Below are positions 26,639-34,730 of a stretch of DNA of 41,486 nucleotides, one piece after another. This DNA is from Bacteroidota bacterium (GTDB lineage Bacteria > Bacteroidota > Bacteroidia > Bacteroidales > F082). The notes beneath the pieces were generated by a model, which ran no database searches, was not told where the DNA came from, and saw nothing but the letters and a program-made list of their open reading frames with translations. Positions within the stretch are counted from its first letter, which is position 1, and each line of letters starts with the position of its first letter. Both the position numbers and the translations under genes were made by a program. Where the stretch lies: NCBI GenBank assembly GCA_024279935.1, contig JAJRQZ010000013.1:1-41486 (forward strand). The letters are read 5' to 3'.

Positions 26639-27502
26639 TTAAAATTCGAATCCAATTCCTGCCATGGGTCCCGAGAAACTGGCCCGAACGACATATCCTT
26701 CACCTAAAAAAACATCATGATGGTTGAGGTCCAAATAGTTCCATCCCAGTTTCAGGTTTATGTGCTTACCGCTTTTGTATAACACAGAGGATGAGATTTG
26801 CCAACTGCTTTTCGATCTCACGAAATAACCTCCATAATCGGCTTGAAATAAAAAAAGCCATCTCTTCAGGGTTAACTGGTTTTGGATGCCTATTATCGGT
26901 TCAGTCCAGGATGGGTTGATATCAATTTTGTTTATTGCCTGGTTTAGGTCGGAATATATTTTTTGGAAATAAAACCTGCCACCCAGGTAGCCTATAAGCT
27001 CATATCTGAGGCTGCTTGATGAGCTGGTGTAGTTAATGAATTTGTATCCGCCGAAAAAGCGGAAGTTTATAGTTTGGAAATTTGCCTGAACAATTTCCTT
27101 GTCATTGTATAAAAACTTGACAGATCCCCCAATAGCGCCGCCCAGCCCGTCGAGCTGCATCAATAAGAAATCGTTTTCATAAGCCAGTCTTGTTATAAAG
27201 AAGAACTTCAAATACCATCTTTCGCTGAAAACCCTTGACAACACATCGCCGATAATCCCTCCGGGGGGTTCTTGCGGGTTAACGGGATCCATTCCGTCCT
27301 CGCCTTCTATGTTTATGTCCCCATAGGCAAAATTACCCCTGAAGCCCGGAATCCACACCGGCAGGTCGATTAGCCACTTGTTGTTTTGTTCGATAAAGTT
27401 TTTGGCCTCCTTCCGCTTTTGTTTATTGCCCGGCTGGTCCTGGGCGTTCAAGGCAAGTCCCATGATCAGGAAACATAACAGCAATATGGCATTAATTTTC
27501 AT
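26639..27502 (-). CDS. Outer-membrane beta-barrel protein, function unknown
   Basis: 287 aa from the ATG at 27502. The signal peptide is about 1-20 (LLLCFLIMGLALNAQ). The mature part has many alternating polar/aromatic strands (WYLKFFFITRLAYENDFLL, GGYKFINYTSSSS, LIGYLGGRFYF, LFLFQADYGGYFV, INLKLGWNYLDLN) and ends in GIGFEF, with the terminal Phe typical of outer-membrane barrels. The function cannot be read. The open frame reaches 27553, but a perfect -7 box at 27551-27558 overlaps that start, so 27502 is preferred. Confidence 0.75.
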   Translation of the reverse strand: MKINAILLLCFLIMGLALNAQDQPGNKQKRKEAKNFIEQNNKWLIDLPVWIPGFRGNFAYGDINIEGEDGMDPVNPQEPPGGIIGDVLSRVFSERWYLKFFFITRLAYENDFLLMQLDGLGGAIGGSVKFLYNDKEIVQANFQTINFRFFGGYKFINYTSSSSSLRYELIGYLGGRFYFQKIYSDLNQAINKIDINPSWTEPIIGIQNQLTLKRWLFLFQADYGGYFVRSKSSWQISSSVLYKSGKHINLKLGWNYLDLNHHDVFLGEGYVVRASFSGPMAGIGFEF

Positions 27503-27550
27503 TTTTTTATCAAAAGTACATTTCTTTTTGTTGTGTTTTTCATCTTTAAC

Positions 27551-27558
27551 CAAATTTA
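27551..27558 (-). promoter_or_regulatory. -7 box of the outer-membrane protein gene
   Basis: On the minus strand TAAATTTG matches TAnnTTTG, with a start near 27545 and a leader of about 43 nt to the ATG at 27502. A second match, TACTTTTG at 27511-27518, is too close to that ATG to be the main one. Confidence 0.35.
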
Positions 27559-27595
27559 ACTGGTCATAGGTTCAGTTGTTTGAAGTCCGGTTCAT

Positions 27596-30500
27596 TTATC
27601 CGAACAAGGATTCTATATCATCCATCTTCATGCTCTTCAATACACTTTCGTCATCAACTTTTATGAGGTCGCCGGCAATTTTTTTCTTTTTTGCCTGTAA
27701 TTGGGTAATTTTTTCCTCTATGCTGTTCTTGCATATCATCCGGTATGCAAAAACTTTTTTGCCCTGGCCTATTCTGTGGCAACGGTCGATTGCCTGTTCC
27801 TCCACTGCCGGGTTCCACCAGGGGTCGAAAATATAAACATAGTCGGCCTCCGTGAGGTTCAGGCCTGTTCCGCCGGCCTTTAAACTAATTAAGAACACCC
27901 TTAGATCCTTGTTGTCCTGAAACTTAGCGACGCTGTCGCGTCGCTGATCCTTAGTACATTGCCCGTCGAGGTATTCGTATTGGATGCCCAGACCCCCTAG
28001 TTTTGCCTTAATAATGCCTAGCATGCTTACGAACTGTGAAAAAACAAGGATTTTATGTTTGGAAGTTTTTTCGGTTATATGCTTGATTAACTCGTTTAAT
28101 TTTCCCGAAGGAAAGTTTTTATGCTCCCCGTTATTAACAAGCTCGGGGGCATTGCATATTTGCCGCAGTTTCAGAAGAGCGTCAAGGACAAGGAATTTTG
28201 ATCTGCCAAGGCCTTCGTCCTCAATGTTTTTCATCAGGCTTTGGCGGTAAGCATTTTTTCGTTCATCATATATTTTCCGCTGTTCGGCTTCCATTTCGCA
28301 ATAAATGACATCCTCGGTTTTTGTTGGCAGATCGGTGGCTACCTGTTCCTTTGTCCTTCTCAAGATAAAAGGGTTGACGATTTTTTGCAGTTCGGCGGCT
28401 ATTTCTTTGTTGCCATCCTTATCGATGGGGTTTGAATAGTGTTCCTTGAAGTTTTTGATGCTGCCGAGCATGCCCGGGTTTAGGAAGTTCATTTGTGCGT
28501 ATAAATCGAAGGTGCCGTTTTCTACCGGGGTTCCCGTTAGGGCAAGCCTGTTATTGGCGTTTAGCAGGCAAGCGGCTTTATATCGTTGCGACGAGGGGTT
28601 TTTTATGGCCTGCGATTCATCGAGGATAACATAATTAAAGGTATATTTTTTCAATTCCTTAATGCTGCGGGTGAGTAGCCCGTAAGTAGTTATGATCAAG
28701 TCGTTATCCTTTATCTTGCTCTTGCTGACGGTTTTGTTTTGCCCATAGTAAAAATGAATTTTCATGTCGGGGGCAAATTTCCCGACTTCGTTTTCCCAAT
28801 TGAACAGTAGCGTTGTCGGGACAACTATTAAGCTTGCGGGCGAAGTCTTGGTCTTGATCATTTCCAAAAAAGTCAAGACCTGTATGGTTTTGCCCAGGCC
28901 CATATCATCGGCCAGGATCCCCCCCCATTTCAGCTTGTTCAGGAATTTCATCCAGCTAAGGCCTTCTTTTTGATATGGGCGCAGATTTGCCTTAATGGTA
29001 TCCGGGACTTTTGCGCGGCTTATTTTCCCCGCGTTCTTCAGCAGGGCTTTTTTCGCATAAAGCTCTTTTAGCACGGCTTCGTCGTTTATCTCCTTGAAAA
29101 GCGTATCAATAATCGAGAACCTAAGCTTCGATATCTTTATCTTGCCGTCTTCGACCAGGCCGTTCCTGAAAAACTTCTGCATTTGCTCAAGCCATTTCCC
29201 CGGAAGCTTGCCAATACTGCCGTCGCTGAGCTTAACATAGGTTTTCCTGGCTTGAATGGCTGCTTTAATAGTCTTTAGATCAACAACTTCATCGCCAAAA
29301 CTAATATTTATCTCAATGTCGAACCAATCGATGCCCGATTTTATCGACGTGCTTGTTTTTGCCCTAAAGGGCGAATATTTCAGTTTGCTCAATTTATCAA
29401 TCCCGTAAACATCAATTTCTTCCTGAAGGCATTTTTCGAAGAAACCGATAAACCAATCGTCCTCAAGCATCTGATCGATGCTCATATAAAACAAATCACC
29501 TTGCCTTTGTTCCTGAAAAGAAGGGTGGGCACTGAGCATGAAGTCCTTATAAGAGTCTTTGTAGTCGGTTTCCCCTGAATATTCGACGAGTTTGTTCTCT
29601 TTGGCCGACACCAGCTTGGTGTTGGACAAAACGGCTGATTTCATTTTGTTGCTGTATAAGATCATCGGTTTTAAAACTACCAGATTGTCCTGTTCCGAAA
29701 GAAAGACTTGTTTTTTTTCGGCTTTAATCCCTTGTGTTTCTTTCGTGAACCCCTTGATGCCCTTGAAGTCGAAGCTGAAGTTGGCCGCAAGGGGCTTCAC
29801 AAGCTTGTCGAAAAACAAATCCTGATGCTTGCTGCTCATCATGGGCGGAACGTCAAAAGCGCTCAGGTAAGCGCACATCGCCATGCTTTTGTGAAGGTGG
29901 ACATGACCGTTGAAATGGCTGAAATAATAATATGACGCAAGCTCGTCGTCCTCAGGGTCGATCAATCGGTCCTCCAATTTTAAAAAGTGCTTCAGTTTGT
30001 AAAAGCCTTTCGGGTTTTCGACATGAAAAGCCAGGTCGAGGGTTTTGTCGCTTATCTTGCATTCCTGAAGCTTGCTTTTGTTTATTTGGCCATGTTGGGC
30101 GCAACTGCCGATATACACATACTTTTCGTCAGAGAGCAGCTCGAAGGCTTTGCTGAGCATATTAAACAGGGCCAGGCTTTCGCTGTTTTTCGACTTTCTG
30201 TTTATTTCCTTGATGCTGTTGCCTAGCTTGATGATCTCCAGTTGGTTCTTGCTTAAAGCAATGCTTGCGGAGCTTCTGTGCGCTTCTTCGTAGAAGCCCA
30301 GGCCGCTCAGCTTGTCGGGATTTCTTTTGAACGGCTGTCCTACGATGGCCGTGATTTCAAACCAATCAAACATTTCCCGCCCTGTTGCATAATATCCCCG
30401 CGATTTAAAGATATCGATGACAAAACCTGCCTTTTTTGTGGACATTTTGGGAGTGGATATTCTTGAGGGGGAATCTAAGCTGCTTATGTCCTTAATCGCA

Positions 30501-31390
30501 TCCAGCAATGGGGCTGCTATTTTCCCGTTAACGGGGATAAGTCCGCCGATAATTGGCTTTTGGGAATATGTCATTCCTTTTTCGATATTGATGAACAACT
30601 CAAAATACTTGAAAAAGTGAAGGCTGGTATCCAGCCCATAGCTTATCAAAAGGTTTTTTGGGATATCCAGGTGTCTCTTCTCCTTAAAAAGCCTGAACAG
30701 GTCAAGGTCTTTTAGGTTTGCGATTGTGTTTAGCAGAACGGCTTCTTCGTCCGACAGGCTGTGGCACCTTCGCCTTGAGGACAGCTTGATGAAAAAACCA
30801 TCTTTTTTTAGCTTGATCTCAATGCTGGCATTATTGTCGCCGACAACGCTAAGTATCCGGAACACGATTTTGTTTCTTTCGAGTTTTATGATTTCGGCCC
30901 CTTCTTCCGAATAGAGGTTCAGGTAGTTGTAATATCTGCCTGCAAGGCTTGAGTTAAGCAGTTTGCTTATTATCCAATTGGTGTTGACCTGGCTGCCGTC
31001 GCCAAGCGGGAAGTATTCGGTCGTGAACTTGCGGACTGCCGCGGATTTGGCTTTTACTTGCGTTTTTGCCGGTGTTCCCGGCTTGCCGTCCTTATAACCG
31101 GCGAACAATAATTCTTTATGGTTGTCGAGGTACAACAAAGCAGCCACCTTATGCTTGCAAACGCTGCCCCAGTCGTAGGGGCAGTTGCAAGTGGTATCCA
31201 TATTTGTTTCCATGGGGTTTTCGATAACGACCTTATATTTACTCCCACCTTTTACGCTATAAAAAACACGGTCGTGCTCTTTGTCGAAAACCTCATTGCT
31301 GACGGCGCCTTTCAAAAACAAGTCCGTCCCCCTTTTTATTATTGCCTCGGAGCAATGAAAATCTATATATTTTTTTACTATGTAATCCAC
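27596..31390 (-). CDS. SWIM zinc-finger SNF2 helicase
   Basis: 1264 aa DNA-dependent ATPase of the SNF2 group. The N-terminal SWIM zinc finger is Cys68-x-Cys70...Cys78-x-His80 (CNCPYDWGSVCKH). A long bacterial SNF2 extension follows (about 150-780, YFEL- and SLFxxF-type repeats), then the ATPase core: LRPYQKEGLSW, ADDMGLGKT (Walker A, around 826-834), LDESQAIKN (DEAH-like box) and LTGTPVENG. The second lobe has VFSQFVSMLG, SLKAGGTGLNL and DPWWNPAVEEQAIDRCHRIGQ. Such proteins remodel protein-DNA complexes or stalled RNA polymerase (compare HepA). Promoter candidate: TATTTTTG at 31416-31423. No restriction or methylase gene is nearby, so defence function is not indicated. Confidence 0.92.
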   Translation of the reverse strand: MDYIVKKYIDFHCSEAIIKRGTDLFLKGAVSNEVFDKEHDRVFYSVKGGSKYKVVIENPMETNMDTTCNCPYDWGSVCKHKVAALLYLDNHKELLFAGYKDGKPGTPAKTQVKAKSAAVRKFTTEYFPLGDGSQVNTNWIISKLLNSSLAGRYYNYLNLYSEEGAEIIKLERNKIVFRILSVVGDNNASIEIKLKKDGFFIKLSSRRRCHSLSDEEAVLLNTIANLKDLDLFRLFKEKRHLDIPKNLLISYGLDTSLHFFKYFELFINIEKGMTYSQKPIIGGLIPVNGKIAAPLLDAIKDISSLDSPSRISTPKMSTKKAGFVIDIFKSRGYYATGREMFDWFEITAIVGQPFKRNPDKLSGLGFYEEAHRSSASIALSKNQLEIIKLGNSIKEINRKSKNSESLALFNMLSKAFELLSDEKYVYIGSCAQHGQINKSKLQECKISDKTLDLAFHVENPKGFYKLKHFLKLEDRLIDPEDDELASYYYFSHFNGHVHLHKSMAMCAYLSAFDVPPMMSSKHQDLFFDKLVKPLAANFSFDFKGIKGFTKETQGIKAEKKQVFLSEQDNLVVLKPMILYSNKMKSAVLSNTKLVSAKENKLVEYSGETDYKDSYKDFMLSAHPSFQEQRQGDLFYMSIDQMLEDDWFIGFFEKCLQEEIDVYGIDKLSKLKYSPFRAKTSTSIKSGIDWFDIEINISFGDEVVDLKTIKAAIQARKTYVKLSDGSIGKLPGKWLEQMQKFFRNGLVEDGKIKISKLRFSIIDTLFKEINDEAVLKELYAKKALLKNAGKISRAKVPDTIKANLRPYQKEGLSWMKFLNKLKWGGILADDMGLGKTIQVLTFLEMIKTKTSPASLIVVPTTLLFNWENEVGKFAPDMKIHFYYGQNKTVSKSKIKDNDLIITTYGLLTRSIKELKKYTFNYVILDESQAIKNPSSQRYKAACLLNANNRLALTGTPVENGTFDLYAQMNFLNPGMLGSIKNFKEHYSNPIDKDGNKEIAAELQKIVNPFILRRTKEQVATDLPTKTEDVIYCEMEAEQRKIYDERKNAYRQSLMKNIEDEGLGRSKFLVLDALLKLRQICNAPELVNNGEHKNFPSGKLNELIKHITEKTSKHKILVFSQFVSMLGIIKAKLGGLGIQYEYLDGQCTKDQRRDSVAKFQDNKDLRVFLISLKAGGTGLNLTEADYVYIFDPWWNPAVEEQAIDRCHRIGQGKKVFAYRMICKNSIEEKITQLQAKKKKIAGDLIKVDDESVLKSMKMDDIESLFG

Positions 31391-31415
31391 GAAAGACTTT
31401 GTTGAACGAAAAAAA

Positions 31416-31423
31416 CAAAAATA
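31416..31423 (-). promoter_or_regulatory. -7 box of the SNF2 helicase gene
   Basis: On the minus strand TATTTTTG matches TAnnTTTG, 26 nt before the ATG at 31390. Confidence 0.35.
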
Positions 31424-31516
31424 AACAAAATGACCAACAAAGCCGGTATTTGAAACTTTTATACTTGCAATTTCATTATTTTCGCATTTTTAGGATAAAG
31501 ATGATTCAATCGATAT

Positions 31517-33187
31517 ATGTCAGATAAAAAAATAATATTCTCCATGGAGGGAGTCAGCAAGGCTTACCCTCCCAACAAACAGGTTCTCAAAAATATTTGG
31601 TTGTCGTTTTTTTATGGAGCCAAAATCGGGGTCTTGGGCCTCAACGGTTCCGGCAAGTCGAGCCTGCTGAGGATTATCGCCGGCCTCGACAATAACTTCC
31701 AGGGCCATGTTACCTTCGACAGGGAGTACAAAATCGGTTTTCTGCCTCAAGAGCCTGAGCTCGACAACACTAAAACCGTTAAGGAAATAGTGCAGGAAGG
31801 AGTACAGGACATTGTTGATGTTGTGGCTGCTTATGATGCCGCGAACGCAAAAATGGCCGAGCCGATGGACGACGACATTATGATGAAGCTGATTGACGAA
31901 CAAGGGGATTTATTGATAAAAATGGATGATCTAAACGCCTGGGACCTCGACCACAGATTGAATCTTGCAATGGAATCGCTGCGCTGCCCCCCAGACGACC
32001 AAAGAGCAGATGTTCTCTCGGGAGGGGAAAGACGAAGGGTTGCTTTATGTAGGTTGTTGTTGAGCAAGCCAGATATTTTGCTGCTCGACGAGCCGACCAA
32101 CCACCTTGATGCCGAAAGCGTACACTGGCTTGAGCAATATCTAAAAACCTTCCCCGGCACGGTAATCGCCGTTACCCACGACAGGTATTTCCTCGACAAT
32201 GTCGCAGGATGGATACTGGAGCTCGACAGGGGGGAGGGCATTCCATGGAAAGGGAATTACAGCAGTTGGCTGGAGCAGAAAACGAACAGGCTTGCACAGG
32301 AGCAAAAAACAGAAAGCAAGCGCCAAAAAATATTAAAGCGCGAGCTCGAATGGGCGCGCATGGCTCCAAAGGCACGTCACGCCAAAGGAAAAGCACGTTT
32401 GAACGCTTATGATTCGCTTAGCAATGCCGAGGTGAAGGAAAAGGAAGCAAGTCTTGAGCTTTATATTCCTCCAGGGCCTCATTTGGGCGGTTCGGTAATA
32501 GAGATTGATAAGCTTAGCAAGGGTTTCGACAATAAACTCCTGATGGACAAGCTTAGTTTTTCCATCCCGAAAAACGCGATAGTCGGCATTATCGGCCCTA
32601 ACGGCGTTGGGAAATCAACCCTCTTTAAAATGATAATGGGCGAGGAAAAACCTGATTCGGGAAAAATAAATATCGGAAGCACGGTTAAACTTGCTTATGT
32701 CGATCAGTCGCATAAGGACCTGCTGCCCGAAAAAATGATAGTTGAGGTTGTTGGCGGCGGTACGGAGTTTATCGAAATAGGAAATACAAAAATCAATACC
32801 CGCGCATATCTTGGCAGATTCAACTTTACCGGAGCCGACCAGCAAAAGAAGGGGGGGACGCTCTCAGGCGGCGAAAGAAACAGGTTGCACCTGGCAATTA
32901 CCTTGAAAGAAGGCGGTAATGTCATCTTATTGGACGAGCCTACAAACGATATCGACGTCAACACCTTGCGGGCGCTTGAGGAGGCAATCGAGAATTTTGC
33001 GGGCTGCGTCCTCATGATCTCCCACGACCGTTGGTTTGTAGATAGGCTGGCAACACATATCCTGGCTTATGAGGACGACGGCAACTGGAAGTTCTTCGAA
33101 GGCAACTTTAGCGATTACGAGATAAACAAAAAAGCCAGATTGGGAGATATTTCACCCAAGAGGCCGAGGTTTAAGAGTTTGTTGTAA
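31517..33187 (+). CDS. ettA: Energy-dependent translational throttle protein EttA
   Basis: 556 aa ABC-F protein, one residue longer than E. coli EttA. It binds the ribosomal E site and gates the first steps of elongation according to ATP/ADP. Two ABC cassettes: Walker A GLNGSGKS (41-48) with LSGGERRRVAL and LLLDEPTNHLD; second Walker A GPNGVGKS with LSGGERNRLHL and LLDEPTNDID. The linker with the arm (WARMAPKARHAKGKARLNAY) lies near 275-295. The C-terminus RPRFKSLL resembles the short EttA tail. Alternative ABC-F types (resistance factors, Uup) are less likely because length and C-terminus match EttA. Confidence 0.9.
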   Translation: MSDKKIIFSMEGVSKAYPPNKQVLKNIWLSFFYGAKIGVLGLNGSGKSSLLRIIAGLDNNFQGHVTFDREYKIGFLPQEPELDNTKTVKEIVQEGVQDIVDVVAAYDAANAKMAEPMDDDIMMKLIDEQGDLLIKMDDLNAWDLDHRLNLAMESLRCPPDDQRADVLSGGERRRVALCRLLLSKPDILLLDEPTNHLDAESVHWLEQYLKTFPGTVIAVTHDRYFLDNVAGWILELDRGEGIPWKGNYSSWLEQKTNRLAQEQKTESKRQKILKRELEWARMAPKARHAKGKARLNAYDSLSNAEVKEKEASLELYIPPGPHLGGSVIEIDKLSKGFDNKLLMDKLSFSIPKNAIVGIIGPNGVGKSTLFKMIMGEEKPDSGKINIGSTVKLAYVDQSHKDLLPEKMIVEVVGGGTEFIEIGNTKINTRAYLGRFNFTGADQQKKGGTLSGGERNRLHLAITLKEGGNVILLDEPTNDIDVNTLRALEEAIENFAGCVLMISHDRWFVDRLATHILAYEDDGNWKFFEGNFSDYEINKKARLGDISPKRPRFKSLL

Positions 33188-33359
33188 TAAGAAATAGCGT
33201 CTTTGCGAGGAGAAACGTCGAAGCAATATCATCACTTAACAGAGAGTCATCTCAAAAAACTTTCTGGTGGCGCTTCTCCGGCGATATTTGCTTACTTGGA
33301 GGTCTTTTAAAACTATTTTATTTATTCTTGCCCTGACTAAAAACGATATTATTATGATG
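33188..33359. repeat. Intergenic region with a dispersed-type repeat
   Basis: No gene. Bases 33197-33226 read CGTCTTTGCGAGGAG followed by AAACGTCGAAGCAAT. This closely resembles a dispersed intergenic repeat (cgtcattgcgagg...gaagcaat) found in many bacterial genomes, so it may be a member of that family. The rest up to the MITE-like copy holds nothing I can name. Confidence 0.4.
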
Positions 33360-33537
33360 GTTACTACTCAGCAGTAGAGAAAAATATCAACTCATTGGTT
33401 ACCTAACCGGTTTGTCACAATTTTTGTTTTGAAAAACACAAAATTTCCGCCAAAACTACTGAGATTTCAAATATATAGCCCCACGCTGAAGCATGGGGCT
33501 ATTGATAATCAACTTGATAAACCTGCTGAGTAGCAAC
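33360..33537 (+). mobile_element. 178-bp MITE-like element, copy 2, without target duplication
   Basis: Same length and 174 of 178 positions identical to 23149-23326, in inverse orientation. Ends GTTACTACTCAGCAG (33360-33374) and CTGCTGAGTAGCAAC (33523-33537). Unlike copy 1 the flanks differ (TTATGATG left, GAATAATC right), so the original target duplication is gone. That suggests recombination or deletion at one side after insertion. It lies directly upstream of a 5'-truncated DUF4143 gene. Confidence 0.88.
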
Positions 33538-33550
33538 GAATAATCATATA

Positions 33551-34228
33551 ATGCAATTATTCGAAGAGCACCTTAGATTTGGTGCATATCCCGAGCTTGC
33601 CAAAACCGATAATGAAAAGGGAAAAGTTAGTATTCTGACGGAGATTAAAAACTCTTATGTAAAACGTGATGTCCTTGAGACGAAGGTTGACAATGAGCTG
33701 AAGTTTTATCAGCTTATGCAGGTTCTCTCAATGCAAATTCGGCGCCTCCTTAATAAGCATGAACTGTCGAAATCGTTGAAAACAGACATAAAGACTGTTG
33801 ATAAGTATCTTTTTGTTTTGCAGAAATGCTTTCACATAACACTGATAACGCCATTCTATAAAAACCTTAAAACGGAATTGGTGAAAATGCCCAAGGTTTA
33901 CTTCAACGACCTTGGGTTAAGGAATATGTTATGCGGTAATTTCAACAAACCGCTTGAGCGTATTGATAAAGGAAGTTTATTGGAAAACTATATTTTAAAC
34001 AGGCTGATGGAGGATTATTCGATTGATGAAATAAAGTTTTGGAGGACTGCCGATCAAAATGAAGCTGATTTTATTGTTAAACCATTGTTGGATGAGCAAT
34101 TTGCCATCGAGGTAAAATTCGGCACATCCGGCATTAAAACGAGCAAGTACAAACAATTTAGGAAAACTTACCCCGAAATACCCATAAATTTGTTGCGTTT
34201 ACAAACGAAGACAACATTGATGGCGTAA
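33551..34228 (+). pseudogene. DUF4143 C-terminal half of an AAA-type ATPase, 5' truncated
   Basis: The 225-aa frame starts at the MITE boundary with LFEEHLRFGAYPE, the usual join between the ATPase and DUF4143 parts of these roughly 380-450-residue proteins. It carries the DUF4143 features YVKRDVLE (36-43), KVYFNDLGLRNML, GSLLENYILNRL, KFWRTADQNEADF and the nuclease-like FAIEVKFG. The AAA N-domain with Walker A and B is missing, so it cannot bind ATP. These ATPases are variable accessory genes whose role is unclear. An internal ATG allows translation, but I treat it as a remnant cut by a rearrangement at the element. Confidence 0.75.
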
Positions 34229-34279
34229 TTTCTTCTATAAAAATATAGGAGCAAATATTATTGTTAAAACACTATTCTT

Positions 34280-34477
34280 TTACCTCAGAAAACTTGCGGG
34301 CGGCATCTCGCCCGCAACATTAGTGCGCCTATATGTTTTGTCGATTACGGCCAATTTTTCCTCATTCGTCATTTTCGACCATTTTCCTATTTCCTCACCT
34401 GTCCGGCGGCAGCCGAAACAAACATCTTTCGAGTCGCGGTGGCATTGTTTTATGCAGGGGGATTGTATTTCGGACAT
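34280..34477 (-). CDS. DUF1289 Cys-rich small protein
   Basis: 65 aa with Cys8-x3-Cys12 and Cys20-x2-Cys23 (SPCIKQCHRDSKDVCFGCRRT), followed by EEIGKWSKMTNEEK, the full DUF1289 signature. The four cysteines probably bind zinc or an iron-sulfur cluster. Function not established. It stands alone between the DUF4143 fragment and the CRISPR-Cas locus, reading away from the latter. Confidence 0.88.
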   Translation of the reverse strand: MSEIQSPCIKQCHRDSKDVCFGCRRTGEEIGKWSKMTNEEKLAVIDKTYRRTNVAGEMPPASFLR

Positions 34478-34493
34478 TTATTTTTATTTTTCG

Positions 34494-34501
34494 TAACTTT
34501 G
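34494..34501 (+). promoter_or_regulatory. -7 box upstream of the 33-codon remnant
   Basis: TAACTTTG is a perfect TAnnTTTG. The predicted start near 34507 is about 18 nt before the ATG at 34525. Its only visible gene is the short frame that runs into the tracrRNA terminator. Confidence 0.4.
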
Positions 34502-34524
34502 AGCGGACAAAATCTAAATAAAAA

Positions 34525-34626
34525 ATGTTGATCAATGACATCTTGCTATTCAACTACGAAAACCGTTACAGGATTTATATTGCTCAACTTTTTTTTGGAC
34601 AATTGAATGTAAAAAAAGCGACCTGA
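34525..34626 (+). pseudogene. 33-codon gene start cut off by the CRISPR-Cas locus
   Basis: An ATG 24 bp after a good -7 box opens a 33-codon frame (MLINDILLFNYENRYRIYIA, then QLFFGQLNVKKAT). The first 24 residues look like a genuine protein N-terminus with mixed polarity, but I do not recognise the family. The last codons lie inside the tracrRNA terminator, so the natural 3' part is missing. The likely reading is that the CRISPR-Cas locus was inserted after about codon 24. A real leader peptide is the alternative. Confidence 0.4.
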
Positions 34627-34693
34627 AATAAATCAGGCCCCTTTAAATGTTTTCACAACGGAATAATCCTTATTGTGAATTGCTTCAATTTGT
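34611..34693 (-). ncRNA. tracrRNA of the type II-C CRISPR system
   Basis: On the minus strand the RNA begins with an anti-repeat (34693-34672, ACAAATTGAAGCAATTCAC...) complementary over about 22 nt to the minus-strand repeat, with one bulged U on the crRNA side. Next come AAGGATTATTCCGTTGTG, a typical Bacteroidota type II-C tracrRNA body, and a terminator hairpin CCTGA/TCAGG (34624-34638) with a T-run at 34611-34617. Total about 83 nt. A -7 box TACATTTG lies at 34698-34705, with a TTTG 15 nt further up, which is shorter than the usual spacing. The gene diverges from cas9. Confidence 0.88.
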
Positions 34694-34697
34694 AACG

Positions 34698-34705
34698 CAA
34701 ATGTA
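34698..34705 (-). promoter_or_regulatory. -7 box of the tracrRNA promoter
   Basis: On the minus strand TACATTTG is a perfect TAnnTTTG that sets the RNA start at about 34692, exactly at the anti-repeat. The nearest TTTG is only 15 nt upstream and is suboptimal. Confidence 0.5.
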
Positions 34706-34730
34706 TGAATTATTTTAACACAAAAATATT

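Noticed and set aside
27596-31390. SNF2 helicase as part of a defence island with the CRISPR locus
   Set aside because: It lies next to housekeeping ettA, with no methylase, nuclease or other defence gene beside it, and 3 kb from cas9 with a rearranged gap between.
23149-33537. A past inversion of the segment between the two MITE-like copies
   Set aside because: Copy 1 still has its matching 8-bp target duplication; an inversion through both copies would have separated it.
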